Positions 1 through 8,376 of a stretch of DNA of 64,000 nucleotides are shown here, piece by piece (the first letter of the stretch is position 1; each line of letters begins with the position of its first letter). The notes below the pieces were generated by a model that had not been told where the DNA came from, made no database searches, and worked only from the letters and a program-made list of their open reading frames with translations. The position numbers and the translations under genes were made by a program. The stretch is from Phycisphaerales bacterium (lineage in GTDB: Bacteria; Planctomycetota; Phycisphaerae; Phycisphaerales; SM1A02). The stretch spans positions 94,518 to 158,517 of the forward strand of contig JAKVBQ010000004.1 in NCBI GenBank assembly GCA_022447205.1, written 5' to 3'.

Positions 1-1712
1 GCGACCTTCGCGAACTCGTAGTTCATCACGGCATCGAACGACCTGCCGTCGAGCCACTGGTCCGCACGATCCCAGATCTCACCGGAGATGTAGGCATCCG
101 GGTTGATCGATCGGACATGCTCGCACCAGTCGATCCAGAAGGGCAGGGCGATCTCGTTGGGTACGTCGAGACGCCAGCCATCGATCCCGTCGGAAGGGTC
201 GCCGTCACCATCGGGGTCCATCCACCGCCGGGTCACGTCGAAGATGTGCTGCTTGACCGCTTCGCTTGCGAGGCCGTCCTCGCTCTTCCTGAAGACCGGC
301 AGGGAGCCGAAGCCCGCCCACCCGCGATACTCGAACGGATCCCATCCGACCACGTCGAACCAGTCCGCGTGCGGCGATTCCTCACCTCGCTCCAGGACAT
401 CCCGAAAGGCCGGGTGCTGGGTGCCGACGTGGTTGAACACGCCGTCGATGATCACCCTGAACCCCCGGGCCTTCGCGGCCTTGATGAAGTCGAGGAAGAT
501 TCGATCGCTCTCGGTCCATGTCCAGGTCGAGGGATCGAGGAGATCCTCCGCATCTTCTGCTGCGGTGTAGTCGTCACCCGCGCCGTAGCGCTCGTCCACG
601 TGGATGTAGTTCGTCGTGTTGTACTTGTGGTGGCTTTCCGCCTGGAACACCGGATTGAGATACAGGGCGTTCACGCCGAGATCGGCGAGGTAGTCGAGTC
701 TCTCGTGGAGTCCCTGGAGATCGCCTCCGTACAGTCGGTCGAAGACGTACCACTCATAGAAGGTCTGGCCGTCCCTGCCCTCCCATGGACTGCTCGAGTA
801 CCACTCGCTTCGCCAGTCGCGCACCGGTTTCGGGTCATGCTCCGGGGAACCGTTGCGGAATCGGTCCACCATCACCTGGTACCAGATGGCGTCCTTCGCC
901 CATTGCGGTGTGATGGGACCGGGGGTGTCTCCATCGGCGAGGTCATGGATCTCCGAGTCACGCAATCGAGTGTCTCCGTCAGTGAGGATGAAGGTGTATC
1001 GGCTTTCCGAAAGCCCCGAGGGCAGGAGTGCTTCCCAGAAATCGAATTGTTCATTGTCCGCGACCAGGGCGAGCCTGACGGATTGTCCGTTCTCGAGGAC
1101 CAGCTCGACGTCCTCCACGTCATCGTGCAGGGTTCTGTACCTCAGGAGCCGCCCCCCGTCACCGAACCGCTGGCTGTAGAAGACCCTGCCCGGCTCGTGC
1201 ATGAGCCCCGCAGGTTCGATCCTGCCGTCGCCCCTGCGTCGATCGACCGAATCCAGGTTGGCTTCCGTTCCGAGCTTCAGGACGGAGTTGGCACCACCAT
1301 GCCCGTCATGCACCCGATCCGGATTCCGCGGGTCGTCAAGCCAGTTCGCGGCGTCGGTGACGAACTTGTAGTAACGCACGCCTTCCGGAATGTCGACGGT
1401 GACCAGCCACATGCCGTCTCCACGTCTTTCCATCGGGGTTGCATGCATGTCCCATCCGTTGAAGTCACCGGCGAGTGACACGCTGTCCGCACCGCCGTCG
1501 GGTCGGAAGGAGAACGTGCATCGCCACGTTCCATCCTGCCGACTTCGGCCGCGGACGCTTTCCGGCAGGCTGGTGTCCGCCCGTGCACCCTCTGCCACGT
1601 CCGCAACCGGCAGGTCCGGTGGGAACTCATCGAGCTGACCGGCCATGGACGAGGCCGAGGAAGTCATGGTCGTCAGGACGAGTATCGACAGGATGGAACA
1701 TCTGTTGCTCAT
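1..1712 (-). CDS. Secreted GH13 alpha-amylase / neopullulanase-type glycosidase (C-terminal part outside window)
   Basis: Hydrolyses alpha-glucans outside the cytoplasm. Only the first 570 codons are present because the frame runs off the left edge. Residues 1-24 are a signal peptide (MSNRCSILSILVL, cleavage near SSMAG). An early-Ig/glycogen-binding-like domain follows (LAGDFNGWDM), then a neopullulanase-type beta domain, then the GH13 barrel. Conserved region I is IDGVFNHVG (near residue 422). Region II is GWRLDVPNEI, with nucleophile Asp near 516. Region III is SGEIWD, with acid/base Glu near 545. Region IV (the xxHD motif) would lie beyond the edge. The start ATG at 1712 is preceded by a -10-like TATAAC 8 nt upstream and no clear Shine-Dalgarno. 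It is divergent from a sugar ABC importer, so the two probably form a maltodextrin-use unit. The exact linkage specificity cannot be read from what is visible. Confidence 0.9.
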   Translation of the reverse strand, partial: MSNRCSILSILVLTTMTSSASSMAGQLDEFPPDLPVADVAEGARADTSLPESVRGRSRQDGTWRCTFSFRPDGGADSVSLAGDFNGWDMHATPMERRGDGMWLVTVDIPEGVRYYKFVTDAANWLDDPRNPDRVHDGHGGANSVLKLGTEANLDSVDRRRGDGRIEPAGLMHEPGRVFYSQRFGDGGRLLRYRTLHDDVEDVELVLENGQSVRLALVADNEQFDFWEALLPSGLSESRYTFILTDGDTRLRDSEIHDLADGDTPGPITPQWAKDAIWYQVMVDRFRNGSPEHDPKPVRDWRSEWYSSSPWEGRDGQTFYEWYVFDRLYGGDLQGLHERLDYLADLGVNALYLNPVFQAESHHKYNTTNYIHVDERYGAGDDYTAAEDAEDLLDPSTWTWTESDRIFLDFIKAAKARGFRVIIDGVFNHVGTQHPAFRDVLERGEESPHADWFDVVGWDPFEYRGWAGFGSLPVFRKSEDGLASEAVKQHIFDVTRRWMDPDGDGDPSDGIDGWRLDVPNEIALPFWIDWCEHVRSINPDAYISGEIWDRADQWLDGRSFDAVMNYEFAKV

Positions 1713-1720
1713 GGATCGTC

Positions 1721-1728
1721 GTTATACA
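1721..1728. promoter_or_regulatory. Overlapping divergent -10 elements (amylase / ABC importer)
   Basis: The 25-bp gap between the two start codons contains GTTATACA. Read rightward it offers TATACA (1723-1728), 9 nt before the ATG at 1738. Read leftward it offers TATAAC (1726-1721), 8 nt before the ATG at 1712. The two -10 candidates share four bases, so the two transcription units could not be initiated from the same DNA molecule at once. No convincing -35 was found on either side. Inferred from sequence only. Confidence 0.4.
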
Positions 1729-1737
1729 CTAGGCCTG

Positions 1738-4086
1738 ATGCATGCTCTTGCCACAATCACCCGATGGTGCCTCCTGACGTGCGCCATCCTGCTCACCGTC
1801 TGGGCCTTCTCCCGGGTCGGCATGCGGGAGTTGCAGCGCGCCTTCGGCGGGTCCGAGGAGGGTGTCGTCGAGCTCGTGGTCATGCATTGGTCGGGTGGTG
1901 GAGGCCAGCAGGAGGACCAGATCGTCGAGGACACCCTGCGTGCCTTCGAGGAGCGGAATCCGGGGATACGCGTCAAGCGGATCAATCCGGGGGACAGTGG
2001 CCAGTACTTCACGAAGCTCCAGACGATGGTCGCCGCGGGGGAGCCACCGGACGTCTTCTACATGGATTTCGAGCGGATCCCGATCTTCGCCGCAGCGGGG
2101 CAGCTCGCACCCCTCGATGAGACGCTGCCCATCGAGCGGTTCTTCACGCCAGCCGTCGATGCCTTTCGTTTCGATGGTGAAGGGCAGGGAAGCGGCCCGC
2201 TCTACGGCATCCCGAAGGATTTCACCACCGTCGGGTTCTACTACAACCGATCGCTGCTCGATCGGGCCGGTGTCCAGCCTCCCTCCGATGACTGGACCTG
2301 GGACGACTTCATCGCCACGGCGCGAGCGGTCGCCGCGCTCGATGAGCAGACGCGCGGGGCCGAGATCGTGACCTGGCCCTGGATCGTGCGTGCCCTGCTC
2401 TGGACCGAGGGCGTGGACATCCTTGATGCGGATGGTGAGCTGGATCTTTCCGACCCGAAACTCGTCTCGACCCTGGAACGTCTGCGCAGCTGGCGATTCG
2501 ACGAGGAGCAGACCCTGCTCGGTGCGGAAGCCGAGGGACTCGACGCCTCCTCCCTCTTCCTCACCGGCCGACTCGGCATGGTGGGTCCCTATGGTCGCTG
2601 GGTCGTCCCGAGTTTTCGCAGCATCCCGCCGCCCGAGGAGGGTGGTTTCGAGTGGGATTTCGCGCCACTTCCACGTGGTGACGTCCGGGCGAACGTCATC
2701 GCCACGGTGGCCTGGGCGATGTCGCCCCGCAGCGAGCATCCCGATGAGGCGGCTCGACTGCTCGCCTGGCTGGTCGGACCGGAGACCCAGGATGCGCAGT
2801 CGAGGCTCGGCCTTGCCGTGCCCACGCTTCGTTCGGTCGCGGAGAGTGACGCGTTCATCGATCCCGATGTCGCTCCCCGAAACGACCGGGCCTATCTCGA
2901 TGCCGTCGAGCACGCACGAGTCGCGAACTGGCCGCGCGACCCGGAATTCAGCGCACAGTTCGGACAGTGGATGGATCTCTCCCTCCGGACCGGTCGGGAT
3001 CTCGACGCGAGCCTCACGGGTTTCGAGGACTGGTGGCGTACCAAGCAGGCTTCACCGCTGTCGAACACCGCCTTTCCCGCGATGCCCTGGATCGGCATCC
3101 TGCTGGTGGTGGGGGCCATTGTCGCTGCCGGCTTCCTGTGGCTTCTCCTCCGCGCGAGGAGGGAGGTCCTCTCCCACGCCGAGCGTTCCGAGGAACGTGC
3201 CGGCTATGCACTCGCCATGCCCTGGCTGATCGGTTTCGTCTTCCTTCTTGCCGGACCGATCACGATCTCCCTGCTGCTCTCCTTCACCCGGTGGAACGGG
3301 CTCGGCACCCTCGACACCGCGGAGTACGTCGGACTCGCCAACTACCAACGGATCTTCACGGAGGACCGGACCTTCATGGAGAGTCTTCGGGTCACGGGGT
3401 ACTACGTGCTGCTTGCCGTGCCGCTCGGCCAGGTTTTCGCGCTCGCCGCCGCCGTGCTCCTGAACGCAAGGCTCAAGGGGATCGAGTTCTTCCGAGCCGC
3501 CTGGTACCTCCCCAGCGTCCTGGCAGGGGTCGGCATGAGCGTGCTCTTCCTCTGGGTCTTCAAGAGTGAAGGTGGCCTGATCAACAGCGCGATCGCCCCG
3601 GTCCTCTCGATCTTCGGACTCGAACCCCCGGAATGGTTCAATCGTGATGCACGACTGTTCGGCGTTCCCGCCTTCGCGCTCATGAACCTCTGGCTGATCG
3701 GCGGGAGCATGATGATCTACCTTGCCGGCCTACGGAACATTCCCGTCGAACTGTACGAGGCGGCTTCGATCGACGGCGCACGTCCCTGGCGACGCTTCAC
3801 GTCGGTGACGCTCCCCATGCTCGGGCCGGTGATCCTCTTCAACGGGATCATGGCGCTGATCGGTTCGTTCCAGGTCTTCACCCAGGCGTTCGTGATGACG
3901 TCGGGCGGGCCCGGTGACGACACCCGTTTCTACGTGCTCTACCTCTACAACAAGGCCTTCGACTTCTACGACATGGGCTATGCATCGGCACTCGCCTGGA
4001 TCCTCCTCGTCGTCGTGCTGCTCCTGACCGGGTTCGTCCTGAGGACCAGCGGACGCCATGTCCATTACGAGGGGCTGAGACAGTGA
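1738..4086 (+). CDS. Sugar ABC importer: solute-binding domain fused to MalF-like permease
   Basis: Captures a sugar (probably maltodextrin-like) in the periplasm and forms half of the inner-membrane channel. This 782-aa protein joins two normally separate subunits. Residues about 8-25 are a membrane anchor. About 35-445 are a type-1 extracellular solute-binding fold (start MHWSGGGGQQEDQIVEDTL). About 450-472 are a second membrane segment followed by a basic cytoplasmic linker (RARREVLSHAERSEERAG). About 487 to the end is a six-helix permease with the ATPase-contacting EAA loop (EAASIDGARPWRRFTSVTLP, near residue 672). The topology is consistent: N-in, binding domain out, linker in. The frame is open to 1645, but ATG 1738 is chosen because the upstream Met codons lie in or past the divergent promoter. 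The 3' end overlaps the next gene by 4 nt. Confidence 0.88.
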   Translation: MHALATITRWCLLTCAILLTVWAFSRVGMRELQRAFGGSEEGVVELVVMHWSGGGGQQEDQIVEDTLRAFEERNPGIRVKRINPGDSGQYFTKLQTMVAAGEPPDVFYMDFERIPIFAAAGQLAPLDETLPIERFFTPAVDAFRFDGEGQGSGPLYGIPKDFTTVGFYYNRSLLDRAGVQPPSDDWTWDDFIATARAVAALDEQTRGAEIVTWPWIVRALLWTEGVDILDADGELDLSDPKLVSTLERLRSWRFDEEQTLLGAEAEGLDASSLFLTGRLGMVGPYGRWVVPSFRSIPPPEEGGFEWDFAPLPRGDVRANVIATVAWAMSPRSEHPDEAARLLAWLVGPETQDAQSRLGLAVPTLRSVAESDAFIDPDVAPRNDRAYLDAVEHARVANWPRDPEFSAQFGQWMDLSLRTGRDLDASLTGFEDWWRTKQASPLSNTAFPAMPWIGILLVVGAIVAAGFLWLLLRARREVLSHAERSEERAGYALAMPWLIGFVFLLAGPITISLLLSFTRWNGLGTLDTAEYVGLANYQRIFTEDRTFMESLRVTGYYVLLAVPLGQVFALAAAVLLNARLKGIEFFRAAWYLPSVLAGVGMSVLFLWVFKSEGGLINSAIAPVLSIFGLEPPEWFNRDARLFGVPAFALMNLWLIGGSMMIYLAGLRNIPVELYEAASIDGARPWRRFTSVTLPMLGPVILFNGIMALIGSFQVFTQAFVMTSGGPGDDTRFYVLYLYNKAFDFYDMGYASALAWILLVVVLLLTGFVLRTSGRHVHYEGLRQ

Positions 4087-4946
4087 CCACCAAGCGATCC
4101 AATCCGGCCCTCTACGTGCTCGTGTCCCTCGGCGCGCTGGTGATGCTGTTCCCGATCTGGTGGATGTTCGTCGTCAGCCTGAAGACCGAGTCGGAGGCCA
4201 AGGAGGCGATGGCCGGAGGTGAGATGCTCCAGGTTCTCCCCGGCAATCCCCAGTGGAACAACTACACCCAGGCGATCAGCGAGGTCGGGACTGTTCCCGT
4301 CACCGGCTTCCTCGACGCCCTCGCGAACTCGATCGTGGTCACGGTGCTCGTCGTGGCCGCGACGATCCTCTCCTCGAGTCTTGTCGGCACCGCCTTCGCA
4401 CGGATCCGGTTTCGTGGTCGCAACGGGCTGTTCATCCTCATGCTCGGGACCATGATGTTGCCCGCCCAGGTCACGATGATCCCGTTGTTCCTGCTCTTCC
4501 GGTGGCTTGGTTGGGTCGACACCCTGCTTCCCCTGGTCGTCCCCGCTCTCTTCGGCAGCGCATTCTTCATCTTCATGTACCGCCAGTTCATCGCGCAGAT
4601 CCCCGAATCGCTCTTCGAGGCGGCACGCATCGATCGCTGTGGCTGGCTGGAGATCTGGTGGCGGATCGTGCTTCCGCTGGCCAGGCCGGTCACCGCGATC
4701 ACCGCGGTGTTCACCTTCATCTTCGTCTGGAACGATTTCATGACGCCGCTGATCTACCTGCATTCGGAGGATCAGGCGACGCTGGCAGTCGCCTTGAACT
4801 CCTTCCGGACGCAGTTCAGCGGCATCGAGGACGTCCACCTGCTCATGGCGTTGAGCGTGGTCACGATGATTCCCTGCGTCGTGCTCTTCTTCGCCGCACA
4901 GAAACAATTCATCGAGGGACTGGGCTCCGGCGCGGTCAAGGGTTGA
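4083..4946 (+). CDS. Sugar ABC importer permease, MalG/LacG family
   Basis: Second inner-membrane subunit of the importer, 287 aa, six predicted helices. It begins with GTG inside a GTGA overlap with the fused binding-protein/permease gene, so translation is coupled. The EAA loop that docks on the ATPase is visible near residue 180 (EAARIDRCGWLEIWWRIVLP). The C-terminus ends with the family-typical AQKQFIEGLGSGAVKG. It partners the upstream MalF-like half and the ATPase directly downstream (3-nt gap). Substrate is inferred from the neighbouring amylase. Confidence 0.93.
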   Translation: MTTKRSNPALYVLVSLGALVMLFPIWWMFVVSLKTESEAKEAMAGGEMLQVLPGNPQWNNYTQAISEVGTVPVTGFLDALANSIVVTVLVVAATILSSSLVGTAFARIRFRGRNGLFILMLGTMMLPAQVTMIPLFLLFRWLGWVDTLLPLVVPALFGSAFFIFMYRQFIAQIPESLFEAARIDRCGWLEIWWRIVLPLARPVTAITAVFTFIFVWNDFMTPLIYLHSEDQATLAVALNSFRTQFSGIEDVHLLMALSVVTMIPCVVLFFAAQKQFIEGLGSGAVKG

Positions 4947-4949
4947 AAC

Positions 4950-6101
4950 ATGGCTGAAGTACTCCTCGAAAAGGTCGGCAAGACCTATGGCAACGACGTC
5001 CGGGCGGTCGAATCCGTCGATCTCTCCATCCGTGACGGGGAGTTCGTCGTCCTCGTCGGCCCTTCCGGATGCGGCAAGAGCACCACCCTGCGCATGGTCG
5101 CCGGGCTTGAGGAGATCACCGACGGCCGGATCCTGATCGACGATCGTGTCGTCAACGATGTCCACGCCAGCGAACGGGACATCGCGATGGTGTTCCAGAA
5201 CTACGCGCTCTACCCCCACATGACCGTCGAGCGGAACCTGTCCTTCGGGCTCGAACGCCGACGTCGCCATGGCAGTCGCCTGCGTGCACTCCTTGGAGGT
5301 GCGTACGGCAGGGCTCGTCGTGAGGAGACCGATGCGATTCGTTCACGAGTCCGCGATGCGGCACGGATGCTCGGCATCGAGAACCTGCTCGAGCGCCAAC
5401 CCCGTGCACTGTCGGGTGGTCAGCGTCAGCGGGTCGCCCTCGGGCGCGCTCTGGTGCGTGAGCCCAAGGCCTTCCTGCTCGACGAGCCGCTCTCGAACCT
5501 GGATGCGAAGCTGCGGGTCGAGATGCGCACCGAACTCCGGATGCTGCACGGCCAGCTCGGCGCGACGATGATCTACGTGACGCATGACCAGGAAGAGGCG
5601 ATGACCCTCGGTGACCGACTGGTCGTGATGAACGAGGGTGTCGTCCAGCAGGTCGATGCACCGGATCGTGTCTACGAGCGACCCGCCAACAGGTTCGTGG
5701 CGGGTTTCGTGGGGACGCCGTCCATGAACTTCATCGAAGGCGCGATCGATGCCTCCGGCCGATTCGTCGCCGAGGGGATCTCGCTCCCGGTTCCTGATCA
5801 CTTCATCCCGCCAGCGACGGGGGGGTGCACCCTCGGCATCCGTCCGGATGCCTTCAGGATCGTCGACGCTTCGCCGGATGCCCTGGCATGCACGGTGCGC
5901 ACCATCGAGTACCTCGGAGACCGCGTGGACTTCATCGTTGAGTCGGCTGCGGGTCAGCTCGTCTGCCGGACCGAGCCGGTCCGGGACGTGTCCGAGGGTG
6001 ACCAGCTGCACCTCGCCGCCATCGGTGGGGGTGTGCATCTCTTCGAAGCCGGTGCGTCGGGTGTCCGTTGTGCGGTTCGAAGCGACACCGGACAGGAATG
6101 A
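4950..6101 (+). CDS. Sugar ABC importer ATPase, MalK/UgpC/MsmX type
   Basis: Cytoplasmic ATPase that powers the importer, 383 aa. Walker A GPSGCGKST (about residues 36-44), Q-loop FQNYALYPHMTV, signature LSGGQRQR, Walker B AFLLDEPLSNLDAKL and switch His in THDQEEAM are all intact. A TOBE-type C-terminal domain follows from about residue 245 (MNFIEGAID). A basic stretch of roughly 20 extra residues (about 98-120, ERRRRHGSRLRALLGGAYG) sits in the helical subdomain between Q-loop and signature, longer than usual for MalK. It ends the operon just before a strong hairpin at 6106. Confidence 0.94.
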   Translation: MAEVLLEKVGKTYGNDVRAVESVDLSIRDGEFVVLVGPSGCGKSTTLRMVAGLEEITDGRILIDDRVVNDVHASERDIAMVFQNYALYPHMTVERNLSFGLERRRRHGSRLRALLGGAYGRARREETDAIRSRVRDAARMLGIENLLERQPRALSGGQRQRVALGRALVREPKAFLLDEPLSNLDAKLRVEMRTELRMLHGQLGATMIYVTHDQEEAMTLGDRLVVMNEGVVQQVDAPDRVYERPANRFVAGFVGTPSMNFIEGAIDASGRFVAEGISLPVPDHFIPPATGGCTLGIRPDAFRIVDASPDALACTVRTIEYLGDRVDFIVESAAGQLVCRTEPVRDVSEGDQLHLAAIGGGVHLFEAGASGVRCAVRSDTGQE

Positions 6102-6105
6102 AGAA

Positions 6106-6157
6106 CAGGCGCCGGACCCTGATTCGCTCCCTCCGCGAATCCCGAATCCGGCGCCTG
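6106..6157. terminator. Long hairpin after the ABC importer operon (probable terminator, no U-tract)
   Basis: Arms of 11 bp (CAGGCGCCGGA at 6106-6116 and its exact complement TCCGGCGCCTG at 6147-6157) enclose a second stem GATTCGC/GCGAATC (6121-6127, 6135-6141) with loop TCCCTCC. It begins 5 nt after the ATPase stop codon, between convergent genes. No T-run follows, so an intrinsic terminator is not certain. RNA processing, 3'-end protection or a REP-like element are alternatives. Confidence 0.55.
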
Positions 6158-6183
6158 CAAGCAAGAGTCGATTGGTATGTCGT

Positions 6184-6315
6184 TCAGCCGTTGAGTCCCA
6201 CGGTGGTCGCCGCGGCGGTGACTGCGCCGATCAGGCCGAGCAGTCGGAGGTCGAAACGGGACAGGGACTGCGTGACGGCGAAGGTGGCTGCGGTGGTGAC
6301 TGACTTGATGCTCAT
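6184..6315 (-). CDS. Small hydrophobic peptide, 43 aa, unknown function
   Basis: Short frame starting MSIKSVTTAATF and ending VGLNG, with a hydrophobic C-terminal half (LRLLGLIGAVTAAATTVGL) that could insert in a membrane. The start is supported by a good Shine-Dalgarno, GAGGAG, 6 nt before the ATG. Upstream on the same strand the leader can fold: GGAAG/CTTCC around TTTG (near 6341-6354). It lies downstream of cstA and its likely terminator, so it may be a separate unit. No family recognised. The frame is open further upstream to 6414, but that extension has no ribosome-binding site. Confidence 0.45.
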   Translation of the reverse strand: MSIKSVTTAATFAVTQSLSRFDLRLLGLIGAVTAAATTVGLNG

Positions 6316-6414
6316 GGTGGTCTCCTCGGGTTCCTGCTGTGGAAGTTTGCTTCCGACATTCACTCCTATGGAGGACTCCGCGGAATCGGACACCATCTCG
6401 CACGATGTGGGCAC

Positions 6415-6436
6415 AAAAAAGCAGGGAATCCTCCCT
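6415..6436 (-). terminator. Intrinsic terminator downstream of cstA
   Basis: Read leftward, AGGGA-GGAT-TCCCT forms a 5-bp stem with a 4-nt loop. After a 2-nt gap it is followed by six T residues (6420-6415). It is about 35 nt past the cstA stop codon. The stem is short but the T-run is exact. Confidence 0.5.
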
Positions 6437-6470
6437 TGAGCGCTGATTCTGGGGGTTCAAGCCAGGGAAA

Positions 6471-8345
6471 TCAGTTATCGGACGATGCAGTCGCCGTTGG
6501 CTGGTGCCTGCCGAACGGTGGTGCCGCCGGTGGTTCGAGGAGGCCCGCGACCTTCGGGAACAGCCGCGCTCCCTCAACGATCATCCAGGCTTCGAGGAGC
6601 AGCGTGGCGATCGCGAAGCCCAGCAGGATCCAGTTGCCCTCCTCGATGAAGCTCGAGCCCCGCGAGCCGATGAAGGCATCATCGATCATCGCCCAGGCGG
6701 GGATCAGGAGCATGAAGGCGAGCGGGAGCGTCATGAAGAAGACCGGCTTGCCTCGTCGCCAGAGGTAGAAGGTGATCACCATGAAGGCGAGCCCGGCGAG
6801 GAGCTGGTTCGTCGCGCCGAACATCGGCCAGAGGATCAGACCGCCGGTTCCCGCGTTCGCGAGCGACCAGTCGTCGAGGTTGCCGCTTGCCGGCATCGAT
6901 GCCAGCCCCAGTCCGAGGATCACCGCGAGGAGGCTGGCGGGATGTTTCCACGTGAACACGTGGAGTGGTCGGAACCCGGGTCGACCGTCCCGTCTTCGGC
7001 CGCCGAGTGCGGCGGCCAGTTCCTGGATCACGTATCGCTGCAGTCGACATGAGGTGTCGAGTGTCGTCGCCGCGAACGAGGCGACCATGACACCCATCAA
7101 CGCGATGGCGACCGAGGTCGGCACGCCCGTCGCCGCGACGAAGTTGCCGGCGCCCATCACGAAGGCGTTCACCTTGGCTCCCAGTCCGTTGGCCGCATTC
7201 CAGCTGGTGTAGAGCGCGCTCCATTCCTGGCCGGTCAACGTCGCTCCCGCACAGCAGGCCAGGATCACGAGCGTCGCCAGGAAGCCTTCGATGACCATCG
7301 AGCCGTACCCGATCGGCAGGGCATCCGGTTCGTGGCCGAGTTGCTTGCTCGAGGTGCCGCTCGCCACGAGGCAGTGGAATCCACTGACCGCTCCGCAGGC
7401 GATCGTGATGAAGAGGAAGGGAAGCAGCGGGGGGGCACCGTTGCTGACCGCGGCATCGTTGATCGCGGGTGCGCCCAGTTCGAGCGGGAGGCGGGTCATC
7501 TCACCATCGATCTCGACCGGAGGTCCGCCCAGGATCGCCGCAGTGACCAGGCCGATCACCACCAGACCCAGCGCCGAGACCAGTTGCAGGGCGTTGATGT
7601 AGTCGCGTGGCTGGAGCAGGACCCAGACCGGGAGCACCGATGCCACGTAGCAGTAGGCGAGAAGCACCGCGCACCACGTGATCGTCGACCAGGATGCCGC
7701 CCAGCCGTTGAACGACCCGAGGAATCCGACATCGCCGTAGATCACGCTGATGTACATCAGCATGAGCGCGATGATCGACGGCACGAGGAGTCCGATGCCG
7801 GTCTTCCGGAGGACGATGCCGATCAGCACGGCGATCGGCACCTGGACGAGGCACGGGAAGATCGCCTCCGGGAACATCCTGAACACCGCGGCGATCACCA
7901 GCCCGAAGATCGCGAGGACGATGATCAGTGCCATGAAGAGGATCGCCAGGAAGAGGATTCGAACCCGCCTCGTGATCATCCGTCCGGCGATGTCGCCGAT
8001 CGTCTGGCCGTTGCTGCGCATGCTGACCACCAGGCTGCCGAGGTCGTGCACCGCACCGATGAGGACCGAACCGAGCAGGACCCAGATCAACGCGGGGAGC
8101 CAGCCCCAGAAGACCGCGATCGCAGGGCCGACGATCGGGCCGACGCCGGCGATCGAGGTGAAGTGATGCCCGAAGACGACGCCGCGCCTGGTCGGGATGA
8201 AATCCGTGTCGTCGCGCCATTGTTCGGCAGGACATGTGGCGCCGATGCTGAGCTCGAAGATCCGCCGACCGAGCCACCGCCCGTAGGTGTTGTAGGCGAT
8301 CACGAAGAAGACGACTGAGAGGGCGGCGATCAGCAGGACCGACAT
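6471..8345 (-). CDS. cstA: CstA-family carbon-starvation / pyruvate transporter
   Basis: Large inner-membrane protein of 624 aa with many helices. CstA relatives move pyruvate or peptides during carbon limitation. Family landmarks are the N-terminal YNTYGRWLGRRIFEL, GVVFGHHFTSIAGVGPIVGP, a fully hydrophobic middle and the C-terminal GATNQLLAGLAFMVITFYLW. An earlier in-frame ATG exists at 8435, but ATG 8345 is chosen: it is preceded by AGGGAG, and the upstream extension is polar and unlike the family. The gene sits 31 bp after a nucleosidase gene on the same strand, so the two may be cotranscribed. A terminator-like hairpin follows. Confidence 0.92.
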   Translation of the reverse strand: MSVLLIAALSVVFFVIAYNTYGRWLGRRIFELSIGATCPAEQWRDDTDFIPTRRGVVFGHHFTSIAGVGPIVGPAIAVFWGWLPALIWVLLGSVLIGAVHDLGSLVVSMRSNGQTIGDIAGRMITRRVRILFLAILFMALIIVLAIFGLVIAAVFRMFPEAIFPCLVQVPIAVLIGIVLRKTGIGLLVPSIIALMLMYISVIYGDVGFLGSFNGWAASWSTITWCAVLLAYCYVASVLPVWVLLQPRDYINALQLVSALGLVVIGLVTAAILGGPPVEIDGEMTRLPLELGAPAINDAAVSNGAPPLLPFLFITIACGAVSGFHCLVASGTSSKQLGHEPDALPIGYGSMVIEGFLATLVILACCAGATLTGQEWSALYTSWNAANGLGAKVNAFVMGAGNFVAATGVPTSVAIALMGVMVASFAATTLDTSCRLQRYVIQELAAALGGRRRDGRPGFRPLHVFTWKHPASLLAVILGLGLASMPASGNLDDWSLANAGTGGLILWPMFGATNQLLAGLAFMVITFYLWRRGKPVFFMTLPLAFMLLIPAWAMIDDAFIGSRGSSFIEEGNWILLGFAIATLLLEAWMIVEGARLFPKVAGLLEPPAAPPFGRHQPTATASSDN

Positions 8346-8376
8346 CGGATGCTCCCTGGGGTTGACCTGCCCTGTT

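Noticed and set aside
117..1478. Long plus-strand open frame of 453 codons
   Set aside because: It is the antisense shadow of the GH13 amylase, whose catalytic motifs are clear on the minus strand.
7955..7972. Second tRNA-like word GGATTCGAACCC
   Set aside because: Inside cstA codons, no cloverleaf possible around it.
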